Assembly (NCBI GenBank): GCA_023404715.1
Contig: JAEYAR010000140.1
Span: 1-30,083, forward strand
Reading direction: 5' to 3'
Origin: Bacillota bacterium
Lineage (GTDB): Bacteria > Bacillota > Clostridia > Christensenellales > Aristaeellaceae
DNA: 30,083 nucleotides
Shown: positions 15,063 through 22,021 of the stretch, piece after piece
Position numbering within the stretch: the first letter of the stretch is position 1
Layout: each line of letters begins with the position of its first letter
Translations under genes and position numbers: made by a program
The notes under the pieces: generated by a model
What the model was told of the DNA's origin: nothing
Databases searched by the model: none
Seen by the model: the letters and a program-made list of their open reading frames with translations, nothing else

Positions 15063-15923
15063 ATGCAGATGGTCATCTCACGGGATATCCGTGACTATTG
15101 CGAGCGGGTGATGCCCTCGCTGTTGTTGAGCGAGGTTCAAAACAACCTGCCGGTCGGCATCTTGCAGCGCGGGCTACGGGCGGAGGAAGAGAACGACTGG
15201 CTGATGGCGCGGCTGGAGGACGAAGCGGGTCAGGATGTCCTCATTGCCCTGATGACCCCGCCGCATAACCTGATACTCGTCTGCCCGGGGGGCGGGGCGC
15301 CGCAAGCCGCCGTGCGCGTATTGGCGGAAAAACTGCGCGAGCGGGCGGTCGATGTACCCGGCGTCTTCGCGGAAAAGGCGCTTTCGCATGCGTTTGCGCA
15401 GGCCTACTGCGCGGCCGCCGGCCTGCGCTATGAAGTACAGATGAACGAGCGGGTTTACCGCCTCGACGCGGTCGCGGATATACCGCATGTCGGCGCGCTT
15501 AGGCCCGCAGAAGAGCGGGATATGCACTTTCTTCCCTATTGGCTGAAAGCGTTTGAGGACGAATGCTTAGGCGCGCAGGGGCCGCTCGACGCGCAAGGGG
15601 CCAGAGCGGGGATTGAGCGCGGAGAGCTCTTCCTGCTCGAAGCGGACGGGAGGCCGGTGAGCCTGGTGGGCTCGACGCGCCAGATGCCCGGCGGGCGTTC
15701 GGTCGGGCCGGTCTATACGCCGCCCTACCTTCGCGGGAACGGCTTTGCCTCGTGCGCTGTCGCGCAGATTAGCCGGCTCATGCTGGCGCGCGGCAACGCG
15801 TATTGCGCGCTCTTTACGGACTTGAGCAACCCGATTTCCAACAGCATTTATCAAAAGGTCGGTTACCGGCCGATCTGCGACTACATGCAGGCGCGGTTTG
15901 ATCCGGCGGCTGAACGTCCCTGA
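15063..15923 (+). CDS. Two-domain GNAT acetyltransferase-like protein
   Basis: This 286-residue protein ends in a GNAT domain. GRSVGPVYTPPYLRGNGFASC (about residues 216-236) holds the acetyl-CoA loop R-G-N-G-F-A. It is followed by ALFTDLSNPISNSIYQKVGYRP, the usual end of FR47-like and related predicted acetyltransferases. The N-terminal half is a degenerate GNAT-like domain found in the same architecture. The ATG at 15063 has AGGAGGAAG ahead. The gap of 17 bases to the giant glycosyltransferase gene and the shared terminator afterwards suggest one transcript, so a role in modifying a cell-surface product is possible but not shown. Confidence 0.85.
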   Translation: MQMVISRDIRDYCERVMPSLLLSEVQNNLPVGILQRGLRAEEENDWLMARLEDEAGQDVLIALMTPPHNLILVCPGGGAPQAAVRVLAEKLRERAVDVPGVFAEKALSHAFAQAYCAAAGLRYEVQMNERVYRLDAVADIPHVGALRPAEERDMHFLPYWLKAFEDECLGAQGPLDAQGARAGIERGELFLLEADGRPVSLVGSTRQMPGGRSVGPVYTPPYLRGNGFASCAVAQISRLMLARGNAYCALFTDLSNPISNSIYQKVGYRPICDYMQARFDPAAERP

Positions 15924-15952
15924 TAGAAAATCGAAAGCGACGAATTGAATAA

Positions 15953-15996
15953 ACGGGCCGCCGCACGAAAATATGAAAGGTGCGACGGCCCGTTTT
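15953..15996. terminator. Bidirectional intrinsic terminator
   Basis: ACGGGCCG-C-CGCAC (15953-15966) pairs with GTGCG-A-CGGCCCGT (15980-15993) with a single C/A mismatch and a 13-base loop. A T4 tail on the plus strand and a T-rich tail on the minus strand make it usable by the GNAT gene on one side and the convergent Spo0A-C-like gene on the other. Confidence 0.88.
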
Positions 15997-16052
15997 ATGC
16001 CAGATAAGCATTGCAAATAAGAGCAGTCAACGCTACCGGGCGATCGGCGCGC

Positions 16053-16382
16053 CTAGTTGGCGATTGAAGAGGAGGTCAGGTATTCGGCGAGTATAGACAG
16101 AAATTGTGCCGCCCGCGGTTTTTTGGACAGGGGAAAATAGGCGACGCTACGCAGAAAGGTAGGATTCTGTTGCCAAGCCACGTCGACGATGGTGCGAATA
16201 TTTCGTTCGACGGCTTTCCAGCTGACGCCGTAGCGCGCGCCGGCTTTTGCGTAAAGCTGTGTCGTGGTCGGGTGCGGAATACTGGGTTCGCTTCGGAGCG
16301 TATGAAGCAAATAGGCGGCTTGCTCAAAACCTTTATAGTTGGGCGTTACGCCCAGCGTCATCAGCAGTTTTTCGGGAGTCAT
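16053..16382 (-). CDS. Stand-alone Spo0A C-terminal (DNA-binding) domain protein
   Basis: The 109-residue protein aligns by eye along its length with the C-terminal effector domain of Spo0A. LMTLGVTPNYKGFEQAAYLL matches the [20 protein letters not shown] region, and QLYAKAGARYGVSWKAVERN matches LYPDIAKKF...SRVERA. IRTIVDVAW corresponds to IRHAIEVAW of the recognition helix, and the end (SKKPRAAQFLSILAEYL) corresponds to the PTNSEFIAMVADKL region. The whole receiver domain, with the phosphorylated Asp, is absent. The start is genuine: GAAGGAG lies 7 bases ahead of the ATG, inside the overlapping XRE gene. The overlap is 50 bases, so the two genes are co-expressed. It may bind 0A boxes without phosphorylation, or compete with Spo0A; both are inferences. 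Confidence 0.85.
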   Translation of the reverse strand: MTPEKLLMTLGVTPNYKGFEQAAYLLHTLRSEPSIPHPTTTQLYAKAGARYGVSWKAVERNIRTIVDVAWQQNPTFLRSVAYFPLSKKPRAAQFLSILAEYLTSSSIAN

Positions 16383-16740
16383 GTTTTTTCTCCTTCGTGC
16401 GTTTTATTTTGGCCAGTAGCTTTGTCATCTGATCCAGGTGAGCGATATATTCGCTCTGATCCTCGGTGGAAAGATCTACGAACCAGTTCATTTCCTGAAG
16501 CAATTGAACGATGATGCCCAATTGTCCTCGTGCCAGGTTGCAGGACAGCAGTACGTCGGCGCCAATGCCGAGATTTTGGCTGATGCATTCGACGGTATCG
16601 AGCGTGGTCCCCTTGCCGCGCTCTATGTTTTGTAGGGTCGATTTGGAAATGCCGATTTCCTTGGAGAAGTCCATTAGGGATTCTTTTCGAGTCCGACGTA
16701 TGGATTTTAGATTTTGGGCAAGCGCCTGTTTTAGTTCCAT
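16333..16740 (-). CDS. XRE family HTH transcriptional regulator
   Basis: The 135-residue protein begins with a Cro/C1-type helix-turn-helix: LAQNLKSIRRTRKESLMDFS, then KEIGISKSTLQNIERGKGTTLDTVECISQNLGI (about residues 26-58). The rest is helical and of unknown function, perhaps for dimerisation. I start at the ATG at 16740 because AAGGAGG lies 8 bases ahead; an ATG nine codons upstream has no site. Its 3' end overlaps the Spo0A-C-like gene by 50 bases in another frame. A 17-bp palindrome in the promoter spacer suggests that the protein represses itself. Base composition around these two genes is visibly lower in G+C than in the flanks, which suggests recent acquisition. Confidence 0.87.
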   Translation of the reverse strand: MELKQALAQNLKSIRRTRKESLMDFSKEIGISKSTLQNIERGKGTTLDTVECISQNLGIGADVLLSCNLARGQLGIIVQLLQEMNWFVDLSTEDQSEYIAHLDQMTKLLAKIKRTKEKKHDSRKTADDAGRNAQL

Positions 16741-16796
16741 AGCTTTATCCTCCTTGCCCATAAGCATAAGGGAAATTTTGCTTGTTTGCCAGATCG

Positions 16797-16825
16797 ATTA
16801 TATGGAAATACAGGATGTATTTATG
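16797..16825 (-). promoter_or_regulatory. Probable promoter of the XRE / Spo0A-C operon
   Basis: Read on the minus strand, a consensus TATAAT (16802-16797) lies 17 bases after CATAAA (16825-16820), a poor -35 box. A weak -35 box fits a promoter controlled by a regulator. The spacer holds most of a palindrome. Confidence 0.5.
16806..16822. promoter_or_regulatory. Palindromic candidate operator of the XRE regulator
   Basis: AAATACA and TGTATTT are perfect 7-bp inverted repeats around GGA. The site fills the -35/-10 spacer of the XRE promoter. TATGGAAA also occurs twice as a direct repeat (16801-16808 and 16822-16829), 21 bases apart or about two helical turns. Confidence 0.5.
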
Positions 16826-16920
16826 GAAAATATGCTTCCGATGTGCTTTTTATTGTCTGATATGATCTGTACTTCCTGATCGAATATGGGATAGCCCGAA
16901 CGCGTGATATCGCGGACGAA

Positions 16921-16949
16921 ATTTAAGCGGCCTCCATGGCGGAGGCCGC
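16921..16949 (-). terminator. Terminator of the ABC exporter operon
   Basis: On the minus strand a perfect 9-bp stem (GCGGCCTCC with GGAGGCCGC, 16949-16927) with a 5-base loop is followed by TTAAAT. It lies 30 bases after the adaptor gene and separates it from the XRE unit. Confidence 0.8.
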
Positions 16950-16978
16950 AGTAGATGATAGGTATATGCAGTTGCGCT

Positions 16979-18043
16979 TTATTCGATGTACACCGTCGCG
17001 TTCATACCGGGCAGCAGGCTTCGGCCCTCAGGCAGCGTGACGCGTACATCGAAATAGGCGGCGTTTTGCCGGCTCTCGCCCAGCGGACGGATTTCGGTGA
17101 CCGTACCGCTCAACCCTTCCGACGGATAGGCGTCGAGCTCGAACGTCAGAACGCTTCCGACCTGGATGCTAGATAAATAGATTTCATCCACTTCGCAGCT
17201 GAGCTCCAGCCGGCTCAAATTCGCGATTTCACACAGCAGCTGGCCTTTATAGACCTGCGCGCCGGAGGCGACGTACAGCGCCTGCACCGCGCCCTCGGCG
17301 CTGGCGGGGATGATGCAGGAATCCGTGGCTGGGGCGCTCGCCTGGTCGACCATCTCAAAGAGCAGGTCGCCCGCCCTCACCGCGTCGCCCTCCTTCGCGT
17401 GCACGCGCAGCACCCGGCCGGAGGCGGAGACGGATACGTCCGGATAGCGATGCGCTTTGCCTGAACCGGTCACGCTGTCGGAGGCATAGCCGCTCTCGCG
17501 GTAGCACTTGACGGTATCGTTTAGGTCAAAGTCGCCGGTGAGGATCTCTACGGTATAGCTGCCGCCCTCGACGGACGTGACGCGCCCTGTGCCCTTGTCG
17601 CTGCCGCACTTGAGGTAGAGCGTTTCGCCCGTGTGCAAATATTTATTTTTGCTCTCGTCGTAGGCCGTCGAAGTGGAGGCGGCGACGTACAGCGGATGCT
17701 CCGGCTCGATAACTGCGAGCGCGCCATAGCGGTTCATGAGGCCGCCGGCGTCGTCCCCGGGCTTTGCGAAGAGCGCGGAGAGGGTGCCGGTCTGGGGGGC
17801 GTAAACCTTCACCGTATCGATCTCAAAGAGCGCGTCGCCTGCGAAGACGCGGTCCCCTTGCGTCAGCGTAAAAGGCAGAAGCGTTCCCGAAAAGGGCGCG
17901 GTGACGGCCTGTAAATCGGGCGCGACTACGCTCGCATTGACGCTCGCAGCCCCGGCGCCATGCACGGCAGGCTCCTCGCCCTCGGCGAGGGCGAACGAGA
18001 GCGGGAGCAGGAGACAGGTGAGCAGGGCGATCCATTTTTTCAT
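16979..18043 (-). CDS. Efflux adaptor-like (HlyD/MFP) secreted protein
   Basis: The 354-residue protein has a cleavable-looking signal peptide (residues 1-20, ending FALA). Lipoyl/biotinyl-like segments follow: VTAPFSGTLLPFTLTQGDRVFAGDALF (about 47-73), and VSASGRVLRVHAKEGDAVRAGDLLFE near 206-232. Then come IPASAEGAVQALYVASGAQVYKGQLL and a beta-barrel region to the end, which finishes PGMNATVYIE. This is the layout of periplasmic adaptor proteins of MacA/HlyD type, which connect an ABC permease to its substrate or outlet. GGAGG lies 8 bases ahead of the ATG. It is the third gene after the ABC ATPase and the permease. It has no long coiled-coil hairpin, as expected in a cell without an outer-membrane tunnel. 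Confidence 0.85.
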   Translation of the reverse strand: MKKWIALLTCLLLPLSFALAEGEEPAVHGAGAASVNASVVAPDLQAVTAPFSGTLLPFTLTQGDRVFAGDALFEIDTVKVYAPQTGTLSALFAKPGDDAGGLMNRYGALAVIEPEHPLYVAASTSTAYDESKNKYLHTGETLYLKCGSDKGTGRVTSVEGGSYTVEILTGDFDLNDTVKCYRESGYASDSVTGSGKAHRYPDVSVSASGRVLRVHAKEGDAVRAGDLLFEMVDQASAPATDSCIIPASAEGAVQALYVASGAQVYKGQLLCEIANLSRLELSCEVDEIYLSSIQVGSVLTFELDAYPSEGLSGTVTEIRPLGESRQNAAYFDVRVTLPEGRSLLPGMNATVYIE

Positions 18044-18058
18044 GTTGCATTCCTCCGA

Positions 18059-20365
18059 TTATTCTACGGATTTAAGGGCCTCGACCATGTCGATGCCGCG
18101 CACCTTGCGCACGAGCAGGCGCTGGATGAAGACGGAGAAGACATAGGTGATGACGCAGCTGAGGGCGATCGACTGTGCTGCGACTTGGCTGGTGTAGCGG
18201 ATTGAATCCGTCTCGCACAGCGTGAGGATCAGCCCCGTCATGCCGATGCCAGGCACGATGGAAAATACGAGCGCGAGCAGCGTGATGATCGTATTTTCGT
18301 GCAGGATCAACCGACGTATCTCGCGCTGATGGTACCCCAGCACCTTCAGCGTCGCGTATTCCCGCGTGCGCTCAGCGAAGTTGATCAGGCCCATGTTGTA
18401 GCAGATGACGAACGCGAGGGCCAGGGCGATGAACATGAGCAAAACGAAGATGGAGGAGACCATGTTTAGGGAGACGAGGGCCTCATCCACCTGATCGGCG
18501 GTGTAGTCGATGCGATCCACCTCGTCCATGCCGTTGAGCCTGTCGATGCTGACTGGAGAGGGATCGCGCAGCTGTATTGCGGTGGGGATGAAGGCGCCCT
18601 TTCGCAGGGACTCCCAGGTGGAGCGCGTCATGTACACGCCCTGAGAGAAGTTGTTGTACACGATCTGGCCGACCGTGAGGGCGAATGTTTCGTCGTCGCC
18701 GGGCAGCTGAAACGTCACCGTATCGCCGGCAGAGACGCCGAGCATGCGTGCGAGCTTTTGCGTCATCGCCGCGCAGCCCGGCGAGATGTCGACGAACGTT
18801 TCATGTTCGCCGAGCCGGAGCATCTGCTGCGCGTCCTCCACCACGGTGACGAGCGCGGTACGGCTGACGCCCGCATGCGTTAGGCTTGCGGACTTTTCCA
18901 TGATGCACTCCACCGCGCCCGCCTGCAGGCGGCCCTTGTAGGCATCTGCGTCCCCTGCCTGATCGTTCAGGTTCGCGCGCACGTCGTAGCCTAGGGTATA
19001 CCTGTAGTGGTTGTTGGCTGTGGCGACGACAGAATCCTGCAGGCCCATCGACGCGATGATCAGCACGTTGCAGAAAAGCAGGCCGAGCCAGGACATGAGG
19101 GTGCGCAGCTTGCTGCGCATGAGGTTGCGCACGACCATCTTGGCGTTGAAGCCCAGACGCCTCCATAGCGGCGTGATGCGCTCGAGCAGAATTGGCTTGC
19201 CATCCTTGGGCGGCTTGGGACGCAGCAGCGAGGCTGCCGTCTCCCGTGCGGCCTTGCGGTAGGTGAGCAGGCAGATGCCCAGGCTCATTAAAACGGAGAG
19301 GCCGACGATGCACCATGCAGCCAAGGAGATCGGCGGTTCGATGCGGTAGGGATACTCGTTTTGCCCGATGAGCAGATCCCACACGAGCGGGGGGATGGTC
19401 AAATGGCCGATGACGGCGCCCAGAACGGAGCCGATGAGGGAGGGCCAGAACGCATAGGACAGATAGTGGCGCAGGATTTTAGAGCCTGAGAACCCGAGCG
19501 CGCGGAGCGTGCCGATCTGCATGCGCTGGTTGTCGATCATGCGGGTCAGCGTCGTCATGACGATCAACGCGGCGACGACATAGGCGGAGAGCGGGAAGAC
19601 GATCGACAGCGCGCTGAACATCGTGACGTTATCCTGCGCGACCGCGGTGCTGCGGTGAGCGGTGCGGTCCAAGACGAAAGCATGCGGGAGCGCCTGCTCA
19701 ATCGCGGCGCGCACGGCCGAAGCGTCGGCGCCGTCCGTCAGGCGCACGACGATCTGCGTGAGCGGAACCTGCGAAAACGCGTGTGCGTTGATCAGGATGT
19801 AGCCGTACCTGTCCGGATTGGTGGCGATGCCATTGGTTACGCTGATAAATTCCGGGCTGAAGATGATTCCGCGCACGAAGAAGGGATAATCCACATCGCC
19901 AAGGCGCACGGTGAGCCTGTCGCCGATGGAGAGCGCGTGTGCGCGCGCAAAACCCTCCTGTACGAGACAGCCGCGCTGATCGCTCTCGTCCAGCGCCGCG
20001 CCCTCCTGAATTATCGGGCGGTTGATGCTCATCGCCCCGTCGTAGGCGGTGACGTTGAGCGTGGGCTCGCCGGGTAGCGTCGTCTCCATATCCTGCGAAA
20101 AGCGCGCGCAGGCCTCGCCTACGCCGGGGATGGCCCGCACCTTGGCGAGCGCGCCGCGGTCGGCGCTGGGGAGTGTGACCCAGAAATCTGCGAGGCGGTT
20201 TTCTTTAAAATAGCGGTCGTTTGTAGCGCGGGCCATCTGGGCGACGCCGTCGATGGCGGCGAAGAGGAATGTGCCCAGCACGCACAGCAGGATCAGCGCG
20301 AGAAACTGCATACCGGATTTGCGCATATCCCGTACGAGCTTTTTGCTCAGAACGTCTTTTACCAT
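18059..20365 (-). CDS. FtsX-like ABC transporter permease (MacB/LolE type)
   Basis: The 768-residue protein has an N-terminal membrane helix (about 21-43), then a large external domain (about 45-255). A bundle of three helices with the FtsX core follows (about 258-380: MIDNQRMQIGTLRALGFS, then the hydrophobic LIGSVLGAVIG). A further helix, a second external domain and a second FtsX core come next (from about 640: ERTREYATLKVLGYHQREI). It ends VRGIDMVEALKSVE, a typical family ending. Such two-core permeases export lipids, peptides or antibiotics, or transmit mechanical force rather than transporting. GGAGGAG lies ahead of the ATG at 20365, which overlaps the ATPase stop by 7 bases, so translation is coupled. 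The substrate is unknown. Confidence 0.92.
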   Translation of the reverse strand: MVKDVLSKKLVRDMRKSGMQFLALILLCVLGTFLFAAIDGVAQMARATNDRYFKENRLADFWVTLPSADRGALAKVRAIPGVGEACARFSQDMETTLPGEPTLNVTAYDGAMSINRPIIQEGAALDESDQRGCLVQEGFARAHALSIGDRLTVRLGDVDYPFFVRGIIFSPEFISVTNGIATNPDRYGYILINAHAFSQVPLTQIVVRLTDGADASAVRAAIEQALPHAFVLDRTAHRSTAVAQDNVTMFSALSIVFPLSAYVVAALIVMTTLTRMIDNQRMQIGTLRALGFSGSKILRHYLSYAFWPSLIGSVLGAVIGHLTIPPLVWDLLIGQNEYPYRIEPPISLAAWCIVGLSVLMSLGICLLTYRKAARETAASLLRPKPPKDGKPILLERITPLWRRLGFNAKMVVRNLMRSKLRTLMSWLGLLFCNVLIIASMGLQDSVVATANNHYRYTLGYDVRANLNDQAGDADAYKGRLQAGAVECIMEKSASLTHAGVSRTALVTVVEDAQQMLRLGEHETFVDISPGCAAMTQKLARMLGVSAGDTVTFQLPGDDETFALTVGQIVYNNFSQGVYMTRSTWESLRKGAFIPTAIQLRDPSPVSIDRLNGMDEVDRIDYTADQVDEALVSLNMVSSIFVLLMFIALALAFVICYNMGLINFAERTREYATLKVLGYHQREIRRLILHENTIITLLALVFSIVPGIGMTGLILTLCETDSIRYTSQVAAQSIALSCVITYVFSVFIQRLLVRKVRGIDMVEALKSVE

Positions 20366-21060
20366 GCGATCTCCTCCACAGACGCGGGATGATCGCTCAG
20401 CGTGACGGACTCGATCCCGCCGTTTTTGACGCGGACAACGCGCGTTCCGAGCGGGGCGATGAGCGCGTTGTGTGTGATGACGACGACGGTGGTACCGTGC
20501 TCGCGGCTGATCTCGCACAGCAGGCGGAGCACCTGGACGCCGGTTTTGGAATCGAGCGCGCCGGTCGGCTCGTCGCAAAGGAGCAGCGCGGGGTTTTTGC
20601 ACAGCGCCCGCGCGATGGATACGCGCTGCTGCTCGCCGCCGGAAAGCTGCGCAGGAAAGTTGTTTAAGCGGCCGCCGAGGCCGACCTGCTCCATCACCTG
20701 CAGCGGGTCGAGGGAGTTCGGGCAGACCTGACGGGCCAGCTCTACGTTTTCCAGCGCGGTCAGGCTAGGCATGAGGTTGTAAAACTGAAAGACAAACCCG
20801 ACGTCGAGGCGGCGATATTCCGTGCGGTCCGCGCCGCCAAGGCCTGTGATTTCCTTGCCGTCGACGACGATCTTGCCGCTGGTGGCCTTATCCATACCGC
20901 CGAGCAGGTTGAGGAGGGTCGTCTTGCCTGCGCCGGATGGGCCCAGGATGACGCAGAAGTCGCCCTTCTCAATCTCGAAGTTGACGTCGTCGACCGCTCT
21001 GACGAGCGTATCGCCGACCTGATAGTGTTTACAGACGTGTTCAAAGGATATATAGCTCAT
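20359..21060 (-). CDS. ABC transporter ATP-binding protein (MacB/LolD type)
   Basis: The 233-residue protein is a complete nucleotide-binding domain. Walker A GPSGAGKT is at 40-47, the Q-loop Gln at 92 and the signature LSGGEQQR at 139-146. Walker B LLLCDEP ends at residue 165 with the catalytic Glu164, and the switch His is 197. It belongs to the LolD/MacB/FtsE branch, which pairs with FtsX-like permeases. The ATG at 21060 has GGGAGGG ahead; in-frame starts further upstream would run into the intergenic region with the TetR operator. First gene of a three-gene export operon whose expression is probably set by the divergent TetR regulator. Confidence 0.95.
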   Translation of the reverse strand: MSYISFEHVCKHYQVGDTLVRAVDDVNFEIEKGDFCVILGPSGAGKTTLLNLLGGMDKATSGKIVVDGKEITGLGGADRTEYRRLDVGFVFQFYNLMPSLTALENVELARQVCPNSLDPLQVMEQVGLGGRLNNFPAQLSGGEQQRVSIARALCKNPALLLCDEPTGALDSKTGVQVLRLLCEISREHGTTVVVITHNALIAPLGTRVVRVKNGGIESVTLSDHPASVEEIAW

Positions 21061-21127
21061 AGAGCGCCCTCCCGAAAGGGTATTATGGTTCCCGGCGGCC
21101 ACATCGATCCGCTGTGACCGCCGCCGC

Positions 21128-21143
21128 TTGACATTTCGGTCAA
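21128..21143. promoter_or_regulatory. Candidate TetR operator
   Basis: TTGAC (21128-21132) and GTCAA (21139-21143) are inverted repeats 6 bases apart, directly on the -35 box of the regulator's own promoter. The size and position suit a TetR-family dimer that represses itself and perhaps the divergent exporter. Confidence 0.45.
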
Positions 21144-21156
21144 TTGGTATTATACT
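21128..21156 (+). promoter_or_regulatory. SigA-type promoter of the TetR gene
   Basis: TTGACA (21128-21133) and TATACT (21151-21156) are 17 bases apart. The start near 21163 leaves a leader of about 105 bases in which I see only a short AATC/GATT dyad. No equally good minus-strand promoter for the ABC operon was found; the best -10-like box is CATAAT at 21087-21082 without a -35 box. Confidence 0.82.
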
Positions 21157-21268
21157 CGACATGTGTTGATCTTGCAATCGACTGATTATTTCCGAGTGTT
21201 CTAAAAAAGACATTATTTGAAAAAGTGTTGTTTATGAAGGGGGAACGCGGCAGAAACGGGGGATGAAG

Positions 21269-21811
21269 ATGGAAGGAAAGATCAATCAGCGCGTGATGTT
21301 GACCAAGCGTCTGCTCAAGGACAGCCTGATTCGCAAACTCAAGGAGGAGAGCATTTATAAGATCTCGATCCGCGAGCTGTGCGAGGACGCGGGCATCAAC
21401 CGGTCTACATTCTATAAGTATTACGGAAGCCAGTTCGATTTGCTCAAGGAGATCGAGGACGACATGCTGCGCCATGTGCAGGAGGCGCTGATGCAGGCCA
21501 GCCTGGTCAAGGCTGAATCGATCTCCGGCGTGTGTGCATATCTGGAGGAAAACATCGAGCTCAGCCGCCTTTTGATCAACAACAACATCGATCCGGAGTT
21601 TCCGGAGCGCCTCTTTCGCATGCCCTACATCCGCGCCGAGCTATCGCGCGCGCTGGGCATTTATCAGGGAGAAGAGGAGTTGGAATATGCCTCCATCTTC
21701 TTGAGCTACGGATGCTACCATATGGTGCGCCGGTGGATCAACAAGGACGAACACGAGCCGCCCGAGGTGATCGCGGCGCTGCTCATGGAGCTGATCGAAA
21801 AGGTGATTTAA
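21269..21811 (+). CDS. TetR/AcrR family transcriptional regulator
   Basis: The 180-residue protein has the TetR N-terminal DNA-binding domain: TKRLLKDSLIRKLKEES (about 12-28) is followed by KISIRELCEDAGINRSTFYKYY (about 31-52), the helix-turn-helix with its conserved FYKYY end. The ligand-binding half is helical and unlike any member I can name. The ATG at 21269 is preferred because GGGGG ends 6 bases ahead; another ATG lies two codons upstream. Facing the ABC exporter operon across about 200 bases, it most likely regulates it, as many TetR proteins do. A terminator follows. Confidence 0.9.
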   Translation: MEGKINQRVMLTKRLLKDSLIRKLKEESIYKISIRELCEDAGINRSTFYKYYGSQFDLLKEIEDDMLRHVQEALMQASLVKAESISGVCAYLEENIELSRLLINNNIDPEFPERLFRMPYIRAELSRALGIYQGEEELEYASIFLSYGCYHMVRRWINKDEHEPPEVIAALLMELIEKVI

Positions 21812-21822
21812 CGCGGCGTCTG

Positions 21823-21857
21823 GGGCGCGGGGCCTGAAGGGGCTCCGCGCCCTTGTG
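21823..21857 (+). terminator. Terminator of the TetR gene
   Basis: A 12-bp stem (GGGCGCGGGGCC 21823-21834 with GGCTCCGCGCCC 21841-21852, one G-U pair) has a 6-base loop and is followed by TTGTG. The T tract is short, so efficiency may be moderate. Confidence 0.65.
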
Positions 21858-21920
21858 TAGAAAACGCGAGGGGTTGAGAAATCTGCGCAGGACCGTAGTC
21901 TGCGCGGGCCAAGCATCATC

Positions 21921-21949
21921 TTGACATCGGTATGCGCAAATGGTAAAGT
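21921..21949 (+). promoter_or_regulatory. SigA-type promoter of the hybrid kinase operon
   Basis: TTGACA (21921-21926) and TAAAGT (21944-21949) are 17 bases apart, predicting a start near 21956 and a leader of about 66 bases. No c-di-GMP riboswitch or other known element was recognised in that leader. Confidence 0.75.
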
Positions 21950-22021
21950 ACAGATAGTCTTTCGCCAAGGGATTTAGACAACAAGACGGCCGTTAAACCG
22001 CCGCAGATGAAGAGGTGCTCG

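Noticed and set aside
21155..21161. Near-match to a Spo0A box (CTCGACA) behind the TetR promoter
   Set aside because: One mismatch in the core and poor flanks; such matches are frequent by chance.
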